This document shows positions 16,505 to 25,667 of a DNA stretch of 64,000 nucleotides, in pieces; position 1 is the stretch's first letter; every line of letters starts with the position of its first letter. Below the pieces are notes generated by a model. That model searched no databases and was not told the origin of the DNA. It was given only the letters and a program-made list of their open reading frames with translations. Both the position numbers and the translations under genes were made by a program. This DNA is from Variovorax paradoxus (lineage in GTDB: Bacteria; Pseudomonadota; Gammaproteobacteria; Burkholderiales; Burkholderiaceae_C): NCBI RefSeq assembly GCF_902712855.1, contig NZ_LR743507.1, positions 661,001 through 725,000 of the forward strand. Reading direction: 5' to 3'.

Positions 16505-18444
16505 GCAGTGGTCAGCAGCTCGTAGAGCACCATGCGCGTCTGCCGGCCGCGCAGCTCCACGAGTTCCTCGACGCGCCGCGTGTACAGCCGGCCCTGCAGG
16601 CCTGCAAAGGTTTCCTCCGACATCAGCATCTGCGTGCCCAACTGCTTGTTGATGGCCTCGATGCGGCTCGCCACGTTGATCACGTCGCCGAAAGCCGTGT
16701 AGGAAAGCCGGTCGTTCGATCCCAGCACGCCCGCGATCACCGTGCCCGTGTGGATGCCGATGCGCGTTCGGAACGCGGGCAGGCCCTGCGCACGCCACTT
16801 GCCGTTGAGCGCGTTCATCTCCACGTTCAGTTCGAGCGCGGCCTTGCAGGCCTGGTACTCGGCGTCGGGCAGGTCGGCGGGCGCACCCCACAGCACCATG
16901 ATGCCGTCGCCGATGAACTTGTCGACCACGCCGCCGTGTCTGGCGAACACGCCGGTCGCGAGGTTGAAGTATTCGGTCAGCATGCCCACCAGCACATCGG
17001 TGTCGAGCGACTCCGAGATCGATGTGAAGCCTTCCACGTCGGTGAACATGACGGTGATGCGCCGCGGCGAGCCGTTGGGCGCGAGCGCATGGCCTTCGTC
17101 GATGAGCTGGTTGATCACGTCCACCGGCACGAACTTGCTGAAGGCCTTGAGGCTGCGCGCGGATTCGTCCAGCGCCTGGTCCAGGTGCTGGATCTCGAGC
17201 ACGCGGCTCGGCTCGCGCGGCAGGTTGTCGAGCTCCAGCAGGCCGATGCGCCGCGCGATGTGCGAGAGGTTCTCCACCGGCGAGGTCACCAGCTTGGAGA
17301 GCTTGAGCGACATGTACAGCGCGATCGCCAGGAAGGCCAGCGCCAGCAGCAGTCCCCACAGCACGGCGCGGCGCAGGTCGCCCATCAGCATGTCCTCGGG
17401 CACCCAGCTCACCAGCTGCCAGCCCGTGGCCGGGATGAGCGAGGTCTGCACGAGGTAGCGGTGTCCTTCGAAGGCGAAGGAGAAGTCCGTGTCCTCGCGC
17501 TTGCCCGCGGTGCCGTCGGCCACCATGTGCGCATGCAGCGCGCCGAGCACGCCGCTGGGCGGCTCCAGCTTGTGGAGCACGCCGGGCTGGTCGCTGCGCG
17601 CGAGCACGCGAAAGTCGGCGCTCAGCAGCGCGCTGTCGCCGTAGCCGCCGCTGTTGAATTGCCGCACGAACTCCGACAGCCGCCCCAGCGACACGTCGCC
17701 CGCCGCCACCAGCGTCTGCGCGCTGTTGTCCGCGTAGCGGCGGCTGCCGGGCAGCGCATAGGTCACGCCGAGTTCCTGCGCGGCGGCGAACACGTAGGGC
17801 TGCGTCCAGATCGGCCCGTGCGCCGCGCGGGCCTGCAGGTACCAGCTGCGCTGCGTCGGGTCGTAGTTGCTGCGCTGGACGCCGACGCGCTGGGTGGCGT
17901 AGCGCTCCTGCGCGTCGGCCTCGGCGTCGGGCGGCCGCTTGTAGTGCCAGGTCTCGGTAGTGAAGTCCTTGCCGCGCTCGATGTAGCGCATGGCCGGCAC
18001 CGGATAGCGCAGGGCCATCAGCATCTGGCCCTTCTCGTTGCTCACGTAGACGCTGTCGAGTTCGGGCGACTGCTGCAAAAGCGTCCACAGCAGCTCGGCC
18101 GTGCGCTCCGACGCGTCGCCCGCAGGCCGCAGGCTCGGCGCCGAGCCCACCGCGTTGATGACCGACTCGGTCTTCTGCAGAAATGCCCGCACCTTGTCGT
18201 CGGTGCGGTCGTGGCTGGCCTTGTGCGCCGACACGCCGATGCGCGACACCAGCCGCTGCGAGCCCCAGTAGCCCAGCGACACCAGCAGCAGCGATTGCGC
18301 CAGCGCCACCGCGCTCACGATGGTGCCGACGTCCACCCGGAAGCGGCGCGACCGCCCGGGAGGTGGTGCCGCGGCCATGGGCGCGGCGGCTTCGATCGGC
18401 GGCGTCTCCGCCACAGCCGGATGTCCGGACGAGTTCTTGTTCAT
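16501..18444 (-). CDS. Membrane adenylate cyclase with periplasmic dCache-like sensor
   Basis: A 647-aa protein. A Pro/Ala-rich cytoplasmic tail is followed by one membrane segment (about 40-62), a periplasmic sensor of the Cache type (about 65-335), a second membrane segment (about 338-360), a HAMP-like region, and a class III cyclase domain (about 430-647). Metal aspartates are in FTDVEGFTS and IGDGIMV; the specificity lysine is in VDKFIGD and Thr in YTAFGD, with NVASR for transition-state contacts. The Lys/Thr pair fits ATP as substrate. AGGGAG precedes the start. Confidence 0.88.
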   Translation of the reverse strand: MNKNSSGHPAVAETPPIEAAAPMAAAPPPGRSRRFRVDVGTIVSAVALAQSLLLVSLGYWGSQRLVSRIGVSAHKASHDRTDDKVRAFLQKTESVINAVGSAPSLRPAGDASERTAELLWTLLQQSPELDSVYVSNEKGQMLMALRYPVPAMRYIERGKDFTTETWHYKRPPDAEADAQERYATQRVGVQRSNYDPTQRSWYLQARAAHGPIWTQPYVFAAAQELGVTYALPGSRRYADNSAQTLVAAGDVSLGRLSEFVRQFNSGGYGDSALLSADFRVLARSDQPGVLHKLEPPSGVLGALHAHMVADGTAGKREDTDFSFAFEGHRYLVQTSLIPATGWQLVSWVPEDMLMGDLRRAVLWGLLLALAFLAIALYMSLKLSKLVTSPVENLSHIARRIGLLELDNLPREPSRVLEIQHLDQALDESARSLKAFSKFVPVDVINQLIDEGHALAPNGSPRRITVMFTDVEGFTSISESLDTDVLVGMLTEYFNLATGVFARHGGVVDKFIGDGIMVLWGAPADLPDAEYQACKAALELNVEMNALNGKWRAQGLPAFRTRIGIHTGTVIAGVLGSNDRLSYTAFGDVINVASRIEAINKQLGTQMLMSEETFAGLQGRLYTRRVEELVELRGRQTRMVLYELLTTA

Positions 18445-18635
18445 GCAGCTCCCTGACGACCACTCGAACGCGCCCGCTGTGCACAGGCCGCGGGCCGGTC
18501 CCCGGTGGACTCACGGCCCCGATCATTGGTGTCAGGGATCCTGGTGGGCGCCGGAGGCCGGGCGATTTTCGCTCGACTTCGGTTTTCGTGGGCTGCAGGG
18601 TCGCGGCGGCGCTGCCGAGACCGCCGAGCCAGCCC

Positions 18636-19346
18636 CTATTGCGCGTCGTGGAAGATGAGCCCCAGCGTGTGCCGCCGCCCCGAGCGCAGGCGGCTCACGC
18701 CGTGGCGCATCGTCACGCGGTAGCTGCCGCGCGTGCCCGTCACGGGCCGCTGGTTGACCGCGAAGATCACGGCCTCTCCCTGTGCCAGCGACACCACTTC
18801 GGCACGCGACTGCATGCGCGGGCGCTGCTCCGTCAACACGAACTCGCCGCCCGTGAAGTCCTGCCCCGGCACGTTCAGCAGCACGGTGAGCTGCAGCGGA
18901 AACTGCAGCTCGCCGTACAGGTCCTGATGCAGGCAGTTGTAGTCGCCCTCGCCGTAGCGCAGCAGCAGCGGGGTGGGGCGCAACTGTCCTGCCGCGTGGC
19001 AGCGCGCGAGATAGGCGGCATGCTCCGGTGGGTAGTCGGCCGGCAGGCCCATGGCCGAAGCCCAGGCGTTGGCCAGCGGCGCGAGGCGCTCGTACAGCGC
19101 GCTGCGCCACGCCGCGAGCTTCTTCGGCAGCGGATAGGCAAAGTACCGGTACTCGCCCTGGCCGAAGCCGTGGCGCTGCATCACGACGCGGCTGCGGAAG
19201 CGTTCTTCCTCGTCGTACATCGACACGAGGGCGGCGCATTCGCCTGGCGTGAAGACCGGGCCGACGGCGGCGCAGCCGCGCGCGGCAAGTTCTGCTTCGA
19301 TGCGGGGCCAGTCGAATGCGGCAACCTGGGAGGCGGGAGATGTCAT
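18636..19346 (-). CDS. 2-oxoglutarate/Fe(II)-dependent oxygenase
   Basis: A 236-aa protein of the 2OG-Fe(II) oxygenase superfamily. The iron-binding triad is visible as HQD in NCLHQDLYGEL and the distal His in TMRHGVSRLRSG, where the following Arg probably binds 2-oxoglutarate. The substrate is unknown. It stands alone between the cyclase gene and a divergent GFA-family gene. No clear ribosome binding site supports the start, but the N-terminus MTSPASQVAAFDWPRIE is typical. Confidence 0.82.
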   Translation of the reverse strand: MTSPASQVAAFDWPRIEAELAARGCAAVGPVFTPGECAALVSMYDEEERFRSRVVMQRHGFGQGEYRYFAYPLPKKLAAWRSALYERLAPLANAWASAMGLPADYPPEHAAYLARCHAAGQLRPTPLLLRYGEGDYNCLHQDLYGELQFPLQLTVLLNVPGQDFTGGEFVLTEQRPRMQSRAEVVSLAQGEAVIFAVNQRPVTGTRGSYRVTMRHGVSRLRSGRRHTLGLIFHDAQ

Positions 19347-19479
19347 GGCCGCAGTGTCCAGGTTTCACGCGCGGTCCACTCGCCGTTTCCGGACGCCGGT
19401 CTCGGACGCCGGCCTCGGGCGTTGTTTCCAGGCGCGGTTTTCGACTTGCGAAAGATCGCCGGCAAGGTAGCCTCGGCGC

Positions 19480-19983
19480 ATGACCACATCGAACCCCACT
19501 GCCGCACCATCGGCCGCCGATTGGCAACTCCCCTGGGAAGGCGGCTGCCGCTGCGGCCAGGTGCGCCTGCGCATCACCGCGTCGCCGCTGCTGGCCATGG
19601 CCTGCCACTGCACCGGCTGCCAGTCGATGAGCGCCAGCGCCTTCTCGCTGTCGCTCGCCATCCCCACGCCGGGCTTCGCGGTGACGGCCGGTGAGCCCGT
19701 CATCGGCGGCCTGCACGGCGACTCGCACCACTACTTCTGCCCGCACTGCAAGAGCTGGATGTTCACGCGCACCGAAGGCATGGACCAGTTCGTGAACCTC
19801 CGCCCCACCATGCTCGACCGGCACGCCTGGTACGAGCCTTTCGTCGAGACCTGGACCGACGAGAAGCTGCCTTGGGCCTCGACGCCCGCGAAGCACAGCT
19901 TCGGCGCCTTGCCCGCCATGGAGGCGTTCCCGGCGCTGATCGAGGCCTACGCGAAGGAAGGCGCGCGGCCCGCCAAGGCCTGA
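19480..19983 (+). CDS. GFA-family (glutathione-dependent formaldehyde-activating-like) zinc protein
   Basis: A 167-aa Mss4-like fold protein. Zinc ligands are CRCGQV (two Cys), CHCTGC (three Cys) and CPHCKS (two Cys), the standard GFA pattern. Despite the family name, most members have no shown formaldehyde role. It is a single gene, divergent from the 2OG oxygenase and convergent with the AraC/GyrI gene. Confidence 0.85.
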   Translation: MTTSNPTAAPSAADWQLPWEGGCRCGQVRLRITASPLLAMACHCTGCQSMSASAFSLSLAIPTPGFAVTAGEPVIGGLHGDSHHYFCPHCKSWMFTRTEGMDQFVNLRPTMLDRHAWYEPFVETWTDEKLPWASTPAKHSFGALPAMEAFPALIEAYAKEGARPAKA

Positions 19984-19987
19984 CGGG

Positions 19988-20908
19988 CTACAGCGGCGCG
20001 ATCGGAATGCAGATGTTGCATTCGAACGCGCCTGTCTTCGGGTCGAATGCGCCGTCGGGCGGGTAGTGCTCGAACGCGGGGCGGCCGTCGAACTGGAAGC
20101 CGCTGGCCGGCAGCCAGTCGCGCATCAGCCGCGTCCATGCCGTGTTGATCTCCGCCGGCAGGCCCTTGAACTTCATGGCCGCATAGCGGCCTCCCGGCAC
20201 CACCATCGTCTGGAAACCGCCGTCGGGCACGAAGTCGTCCGGCACCTCCACGCCGGCGTCGTATCGCGAGTGCTCGGGTGCGGTGATGCCCGGGTCGTCG
20301 TGGCTGATGCCGTAGCGCGCATGCGACCACAGGTCGTGCGCGGTGATCCATGGCGCCACGCTCTCGTTCCAGAACGCGCCCACCGGCGCGCCGAACGGGC
20401 CGACGTAGCGCAGGCAGGCGATGGTGACCGGCGGGCGGGTGATGAGTTCGACGTTCATGGGAGCCTCCACATGCGCGGTGCTGCGCGACGAAGGTTCATT
20501 CTTCGTGAATCCGTGCAGCGCGATCTGACCGGGATTGCTGTTTGCATCGCACGCCATCGCCCCTCCGTACGCGGCGCGCCAGGCACTCGGCGAACTCCCG
20601 AAGCGTGCGCGGAACGCCCGCGAGAAAGCCTCGCCCGAGCCGAAGCCCACCGACAGCGCCGCATGGAGCACCGACAGGCGCGGCTGCGTCGCCAGCCGCA
20701 GCGCGGCCACCTCCACGCGCCGCCGCCGCACGTAGTCGCCCAGCGTCTCGCCGGCCCAGGCCGCGAACAGCCGGTGAAAGTGGAAGGCCGAGAAATGCGC
20801 CACATCGGCCAGCGCCGCCAGTTCGAGCGTTTCGTCGAGGTGCGCGTCGATGTGCGTCAGCACCTTGTGCATGCGCCGTTCGTACTCGGTGCGGCTGTCG
20901 CGCGGCAT
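19988..20908 (-). CDS. AraC-type regulator with C-terminal GyrI-like effector domain
   Basis: A 306-aa protein. An AraC double HTH lies at the N-terminus (about 10-112: TLELAALADVAHFSAFHFHRLF and a second helix pair ending GSSPSAWR), and a GyrI/SbmC-like small-molecule-binding domain fills residues about 150-306, beginning MNVELITRPPVTIACLRYVG. This is the Rob/EcmrR-like layout used to sense drugs or other amphipathic molecules. It starts 6 bp after the upstream LysR gene on the same strand. Confidence 0.87.
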   Translation of the reverse strand: MPRDSRTEYERRMHKVLTHIDAHLDETLELAALADVAHFSAFHFHRLFAAWAGETLGDYVRRRRVEVAALRLATQPRLSVLHAALSVGFGSGEAFSRAFRARFGSSPSAWRAAYGGAMACDANSNPGQIALHGFTKNEPSSRSTAHVEAPMNVELITRPPVTIACLRYVGPFGAPVGAFWNESVAPWITAHDLWSHARYGISHDDPGITAPEHSRYDAGVEVPDDFVPDGGFQTMVVPGGRYAAMKFKGLPAEINTAWTRLMRDWLPASGFQFDGRPAFEHYPPDGAFDPKTGAFECNICIPIAPL

Positions 20909-20914
20909 GTCGGT

Positions 20915-21817
20915 TCAGCCTTGCTGCGCCTGCGCGAGCAGCCAGTCGCTGAAGAACTTCAGCAGCGGCCGCTGGTCGGACCGCTCCGGCGTCACCAGGT
21001 AGTAGTTGCGCTCGCCCGACAGCGGCCGCGCACAGGCCACCACGAGCTCGCCGCGCGCCAGCTCGTCGGCCACCAGCATCGTGGGCATCAGCGCCACGCC
21101 GAGCCCGTGCGAGGCGGCGGCCGCGAGGATGGAGAACAGCTCGTAGCGCGGGCCACCGCGCGCATCGGGCGCATCGATCTGCTGCGCGTCGAACCACTGG
21201 CGCCAGCCGTCGGGCCGCGTGCTCTGCTGCAGCAGCGGCATCTTCGCGATGGCCGCGGGCGTCACGGCCTTTCCGCGCGGCAGCAGGGTGGGGCTGCACA
21301 CCGGCACCACGTCCTCGTGCATCAGCAGCAGCGCATGCGTGCCGGCCCAGTTCTCGACCTGCGCGGGCGTGCCGGCGTAAAGCGCGGCATCGAACTCCGC
21401 GTCGGCGAACAGGAAGGGCCGCGTGCGCGTCTCGATGTGCACCACCACGTCGGGCTGCAGCGCCGCGAAGTCCTTGAGCCGCGGCATCAGCCAGCGCGTG
21501 GCGAAGGTGGGCACCGCGGCCAGCGAGAGCGAGCCGCCTTCGCCCTGGTGCGCCATGGCGTCGAGCGCGTCGCGCTCCATCGCCTGCAGGCGCAAGGCCG
21601 TCTGCCGCGCGTAGGCGGCGCCGCTGGCGGTGAGCGCCACGCCATGGCGCGTGCGTCGGAACAGCGCCACGCCCAGGAAGGCCTCGAGCGTGCCGATCTG
21701 CCGGGACACCGCGCTCTGCGTGAGGGCGAGCTCCTGCGCGGCGCGCGTGTAGCTCTCGTGGCGCGCGGCGGCGTCGAAGCACACGAGGGTCTGCAGCGGC
21801 GGGATCTTGCGGCGCAT
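20915..21817 (-). CDS. LysR-family regulator divergent from glutaryl-CoA dehydrogenase (GcdR/GcvA-like)
   Basis: A 300-aa LysR protein. The HTH reads TLVCFDAAARHESYTRAAQELALTQSAVSRQ across two helices, followed by an effector domain of the GcvA subtype (PTFATRWLMPRLKDF). It is divergent from gcdH with a 183-bp gap, so it is probably the activator of the glutarate operon. This assignment rests on position and on the common GcdR arrangement in proteobacteria. Confidence 0.85.
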   Translation of the reverse strand: MRRKIPPLQTLVCFDAAARHESYTRAAQELALTQSAVSRQIGTLEAFLGVALFRRTRHGVALTASGAAYARQTALRLQAMERDALDAMAHQGEGGSLSLAAVPTFATRWLMPRLKDFAALQPDVVVHIETRTRPFLFADAEFDAALYAGTPAQVENWAGTHALLLMHEDVVPVCSPTLLPRGKAVTPAAIAKMPLLQQSTRPDGWRQWFDAQQIDAPDARGGPRYELFSILAAAASHGLGVALMPTMLVADELARGELVVACARPLSGERNYYLVTPERSDQRPLLKFFSDWLLAQAQQG

Positions 21818-22000
21818 GTATGCCTCAAAAGTAGGAATGGAGCGGGGTGCTTCTCAATGAAGATGCCGCTCGAACATCTCGCAAGACATTCTACAAACGC
21901 ATATCTGGGTGCGGAATCCTCGTTTGCGTCATGGTGCCTGCGTGGCTAGGATCGGCCCATCCCCCTCTTTTTCCCTTTTCCCCTCTTCCGGAGACAGCAC

Positions 22001-23200
22001 ATGGCCGCCAAAGCGCAATTCCATTGGGACGACCCCCTTCTTCTCGACCAGCAACTGACCGACGAAGAGCGCATGATCCGCGACGCGGCCAACGCCTACT
22101 GCCAGGAGCGCCTGGCGCCCCGCGTCACCGAAGGTTTCCGCACCGGCGAGACCGACCCCGCCATCTTCCGCGAAATGGGTGCGCTCGGCCTGCTCGGCCC
22201 GACCATTCCCGAGCAGTACGGCGGCCCCGGCCTCAACTACGTGGCCTACGGCCTGATCGCCCGCGAAGTCGAGCGCGTCGACTCGGGCTATCGCTCGATG
22301 GCCAGCGTGCAGAGCTCGCTGGTGATGGTGCCCATCTTCGAATTCGGCACCGAAGGCCAGAAGCAGAAGTTCCTGCCCAAGCTCGCCACCGGTGAATGGA
22401 TCGGCTGCTTCGGCCTGACCGAGCCCGACCACGGCTCCGACCCCGGCAGCATGGCCACGCGCGCCAAGAAGGTGCCGGGCGGCTACTCGCTCAGCGGCTC
22501 GAAGATGTGGATCAGCAACTCGCCGATCGCCGACGTGTTCGTGGTGTGGGCCAAGGAAGTCAGCGAAAGCGGCACTGTCGGCCCGATCCGCGGCTTCGTG
22601 CTCGAGAAGGGCATGAAGGGCCTGAGCGCCCCCGCGATCCACGGCAAGGTCGGCCTGCGCGCCAGCATCACGGGTGAAATCGTGATGGACGGCGTGTTCT
22701 GCCCCGAGGAAAACGCCTTCCCCGAAGTGCAGGGCCTGAAGGGCCCCTTCACCTGCCTGAACAGCGCCCGCTACGGCATCTCGTGGGGCGCGCTCGGTGC
22801 CGCCGAAGACTGCTGGCACCGCGCCCGCCAGTACACGCTGGACCGCAAGCAGTTCGGCCGCCCGCTCGCCGCCAACCAGCTCATCCAGAAGAAGCTGGCC
22901 GACATGCAGACCGAGATCACGCTGGGCCTGCAAGGCAGCCTGCGCCTGGGCCGCATGAAGGACGAGGGCATCGCCGCGGTGGAAATCACCTCGATCATGA
23001 AGCGCAACAACTGCGGCAAGTCGCTGGACATCGCCCGCATGGCGCGCGACATGATGGGCGGCAACGGCATCAGCGACGAGTTCGGCGTGGCGCGCCACCT
23101 GGTGAACCTGGAAGTCGTGAACACCTACGAAGGCACGCACGACATCCACGCGCTCATCCTGGGCCGTGCCATCACCGGCATCGCAGCTTTTTCAAACTGA
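22001..23200 (+). CDS. gcdH: Glutaryl-CoA dehydrogenase
   Basis: An FAD enzyme that oxidises and decarboxylates glutaryl-CoA to crotonyl-CoA, in lysine, tryptophan and benzoate-type catabolism. At 399 aa it has the acyl-CoA dehydrogenase signature GCFGLTEPDHGSDPGSMATR (FAD/substrate contact) and the C-terminal VNTYEGTHDIHALILGR with the catalytic Glu. The N-terminal segment FHWDDPLLLDQQLTDEER is characteristic of this branch. The stop codon adjoins the second copy of the intercistronic repeat. Confidence 0.95.
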   Translation: MAAKAQFHWDDPLLLDQQLTDEERMIRDAANAYCQERLAPRVTEGFRTGETDPAIFREMGALGLLGPTIPEQYGGPGLNYVAYGLIAREVERVDSGYRSMASVQSSLVMVPIFEFGTEGQKQKFLPKLATGEWIGCFGLTEPDHGSDPGSMATRAKKVPGGYSLSGSKMWISNSPIADVFVVWAKEVSESGTVGPIRGFVLEKGMKGLSAPAIHGKVGLRASITGEIVMDGVFCPEENAFPEVQGLKGPFTCLNSARYGISWGALGAAEDCWHRARQYTLDRKQFGRPLAANQLIQKKLADMQTEITLGLQGSLRLGRMKDEGIAAVEITSIMKRNNCGKSLDIARMARDMMGGNGISDEFGVARHLVNLEVVNTYEGTHDIHALILGRAITGIAAFSN

Positions 23201-23292
23201 CCCCCAGTCTTACTCACTTCGTGTAGACGCCAACCCCCTTCCAGGGGGCGATGCCAGCGGCCCGGCGAAGCCGGTTCCGCGGCATCCCGCGA
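23199..23292 (+). repeat. Intercistronic repeat, copy 2 (between gcdH and CoA-transferase)
   Basis: About 94 bp with the same block order as copy 1: CCCCCAGTCTT at the stop codon, CACTTCGTGT, the CCCCCTTCCAGGGGG hairpin (23235-23249), and CGGCCCGGC followed by GCCGGTTCCGCGG. It starts overlapping the gcdH stop codon and ends about 24 bp before the next start. It is in the sense orientation with respect to the operon. Confidence 0.85.
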
Positions 23293-23315
23293 ACTGCAGG
23301 ACAACACCGACGTAG

Positions 23316-24560
23316 ATGACGATGAACAAACCTGCTGCAGCGCTCGACGGCATCAAGGTCCTCGATCTGTCCCGCGTGCTCGCGGGCCCTTGGTGCACGC
23401 AGATCCTTGCGGACCTGGGGGCCGACGTCGTCAAGATCGAGCGTCCCGGCGTGGGCGACGACACGCGCACCTGGGGCCCGCCCTTCGTCAAGGACGCGGA
23501 CGGCAACGACACCGACCAGGCCAGCTACTTCACCGCCTGCAACCGCAACAAGCGCTCGGTCACCATCGACATGGCCACGCCCGACGGGCAGGCGCTGCTC
23601 CGGCAGATGGCGGCGCAGGCCGACATCGTGGTGGAGAACTTCAAGACGGGCGGCCTCAAGCAGTACGGCCTCGACCAGGAAAGCCTGCGTGCGGCCAATC
23701 CGCGCCTCATCTACTGCAGCGTGACCGGCTTCGGGCATGACGGTCCCTACGCCGAGCGCGCGGGCTACGACCTGATGATCCAGGCCATGACCGGCATGAT
23801 GAGCATCACCGGCCGCCCCGACGACGCGCCCGGCGGCGGCCCGCTGCGCGTGGGCGTGGCGCTCACCGACCTCTTCACCGGCGTGTACGCCAGCACCGCG
23901 ATCCTCGCGGCGCTGCAGGTGCGCGACCGCACCGGCGAAGGCCAGCACATCGACATGGCGCTGCTCGACGTGGGCATGGCCATCCTGGCCAACCAGGCGA
24001 GCGCGTTCCTCAACACCGGCAAGGCGCCGGGCCGCCAGGGCAACACGCATCCGAGCCTCGCGCCCTACCAGGACTTCCCGACGCAGGACGGCGCGATGCT
24101 GCTGGCCATCGGCAACAACGGCCAGTTCGCGCGCTTCTGCGAAGCCTGCGGCCACCCCGAGTGGGCGAGCGATGCGCGCTTTGCGACCAACACGCTGCGC
24201 GTGAAGCATCGCGGCGTGCTGATCCCGATGATGGAAGAGCTCACGCGCACCCGCACCACGGCCGCGTGGGTCACGCTGCTCGAGGACAAGGCCGTGCCCT
24301 GCGGCCCGATCAACGACATCGCGCAGGCCTTCGACGACGCGCAGGTCAAGGCGCGCGGCCTGGCGGTGACGCTGCCGCGCGATGCGGGCGACGGCATCGC
24401 CAGCATCACCGGCGTGGCAAGCCCGCTGCGCCTGTCGGCCACGCCGCCGGTGCTGCGGCATGCACCGCCGGCGCTCGGCCAGCACACGCGCGAGGTGCTG
24501 GCGGAAATGGGCGTCGATACCGCCCGCTTCGACGCGCTGCGCGCAGCCGGCGTGGTCTGA
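23316..24560 (+). CDS. Family III CoA-transferase (CaiB/BaiF), probable glutarate CoA-transferase
   Basis: A 414-aa class III CoA-transferase. It has the family N-terminus LDGIKVLDLSRVLAGPWCTQ, NRNKRSVTIDM, and the central AGYDLMIQAMTGMMSITG, followed by GVALTDLFTG. It lies downstream of gcdH in the same direction, and such a pair is commonly used to activate glutarate with succinyl-CoA before dehydrogenation. That role is inferred from context; the family also acts on other acids. Confidence 0.9.
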   Translation: MTMNKPAAALDGIKVLDLSRVLAGPWCTQILADLGADVVKIERPGVGDDTRTWGPPFVKDADGNDTDQASYFTACNRNKRSVTIDMATPDGQALLRQMAAQADIVVENFKTGGLKQYGLDQESLRAANPRLIYCSVTGFGHDGPYAERAGYDLMIQAMTGMMSITGRPDDAPGGGPLRVGVALTDLFTGVYASTAILAALQVRDRTGEGQHIDMALLDVGMAILANQASAFLNTGKAPGRQGNTHPSLAPYQDFPTQDGAMLLAIGNNGQFARFCEACGHPEWASDARFATNTLRVKHRGVLIPMMEELTRTRTTAAWVTLLEDKAVPCGPINDIAQAFDDAQVKARGLAVTLPRDAGDGIASITGVASPLRLSATPPVLRHAPPALGQHTREVLAEMGVDTARFDALRAAGVV

Positions 24561-24570
24561 CGAGCCCGGC

Positions 24571-24993
24571 ATGGCACAGCCGATGCGCCCACCGTTCTCG
24601 GTGCTGCGCATCGACCACGTCGTGCTGCGCGTGAAGGACGTCGAACGCGCCATCGCGTTCTACCGCGACGTGCTCGGCTGCGCCGTCGAGAAGCGCAGCG
24701 AGGCCCTGGTGCACCTGCGTGCCGGCGACAGCCTCATCGATCTCGTCACGCCCGACGGCCCGCTGGGCCGCCGGGGCGGTGCGCTGCCCGGCGACGAGGG
24801 CCGCAACGTCGACCATCTCTGCCTTCGCGTCGAGCCCTTCGACGAAGCGGCCATCCGCGCGCTGATGGCGCATCACGGCGTCGCGCTTCATGGCGACGTG
24901 CAGAACAACTTCGGCGCCGAGGGCAACGGCCCCTCGATCTACCTGAGCGATCCGGACGGCAACACCGTCGAGCTCAAGGGGCCGGCCGCCTAG
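24571..24993 (+). CDS. VOC-family (glyoxalase/dioxygenase-fold) protein
   Basis: A 140-aa vicinal-oxygen-chelate protein starting MAQPMRPPFSVLRIDHVVLRV, with the usual beta-alpha-beta-beta-beta modules. Metal ligands are likely His in RIDHVVL, His in NVDHLCL, and Glu in GNTVELKG. It begins 10 bp after the CoA-transferase stop, so it is probably co-transcribed, but it has no known role in glutarate breakdown. Confidence 0.82.
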   Translation: MAQPMRPPFSVLRIDHVVLRVKDVERAIAFYRDVLGCAVEKRSEALVHLRAGDSLIDLVTPDGPLGRRGGALPGDEGRNVDHLCLRVEPFDEAAIRALMAHHGVALHGDVQNNFGAEGNGPSIYLSDPDGNTVELKGPAA

Positions 24994-25133
24994 GTTGCCG
25001 GCCCGGCCGCCTGCGCGCGGCCGTCTTTCCCGGCTTTCGTTTCCGATTTGTACGCCACTGTGTCCGGACGGCGCGGCGTACACACGCGCATGCAAATCTG
25101 CCGGTGGCTCGACACATCGTGGATACAGCCCCT

Positions 25134-25152
25134 CGATGTAATTCATACATCG
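25134..25152. promoter_or_regulatory. Palindrome upstream of the secreted 126-aa protein gene
   Basis: CGATGTA (25134-25140) and TACATCG (25146-25152) form perfect 7-bp arms with a 5-bp spacer. It lies about 78 bp upstream of the gene at 25230, a position suited to a dimeric regulator. No regulator gene adjoins it. The rest of the 236-bp gap shows nothing clear. Confidence 0.45.
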
Positions 25153-25229
25153 CCACCGACGACACATGCACCGAGGAGGCGATGGTGTTCAACCCGCTCC
25201 TTCACCCTTCATCTTCGAAAGACACTGCC

Positions 25230-25610
25230 ATGCAAACCACCAAGCTCCTCATCGCCGCCGCCGCTCTTTCCGCTTTCGCCATGGGCGCCAGCGCGGAGGA
25301 CTACCAGGGCGTCCTGCAATTCCAGTCGTCCGCCAGCCGCACCGCGGTGCAGGCCGCAGGCGTGGTCGCAGCGCACGGCGCCGACCCGTATGCCGAAGGC
25401 GCGTCGGCCGGCGTGCCCGCCGTCGTCGCCGGCCTGAGCGATCGTGCCCAGGCCCGCGCCGACGCCATCGCCGCGGCCCGCGCCGGCAACATCTACGCCG
25501 ACGGTGCCGGTGCCGGCCCGAGCGAACGCTTCGCCAGCACGCTCGACCGCGCCACCGTGCGCGCCCAGGCCGTCGCAACGGCCCACGGCATCGACCGCCT
25601 GGCCCTCTGA
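25230..25610 (+). CDS. Small secreted protein of unknown function
   Basis: A 126-aa protein. The start at 25230 gives a clean signal peptide (MQTTKLLIAAAALSAFAMGASA, split by a likely cut before EDYQG). The mature part is Ala-rich and has three spaced, similar units: VVAAHGADPYAEGASAG, AIAAARAGNIYADGAGAG and ATAHGIDRLAL. It has no cysteine. It is followed after 57 bp by ohr on the same strand. It is not recognised as any named family. Confidence 0.7.
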   Translation: MQTTKLLIAAAALSAFAMGASAEDYQGVLQFQSSASRTAVQAAGVVAAHGADPYAEGASAGVPAVVAGLSDRAQARADAIAAARAGNIYADGAGAGPSERFASTLDRATVRAQAVATAHGIDRLAL

Positions 25611-25667
25611 GCCCGGCGCCGCCGAATCGATTTCCAACTCCAACCAGCGTCATCCGAAGGAATCACC

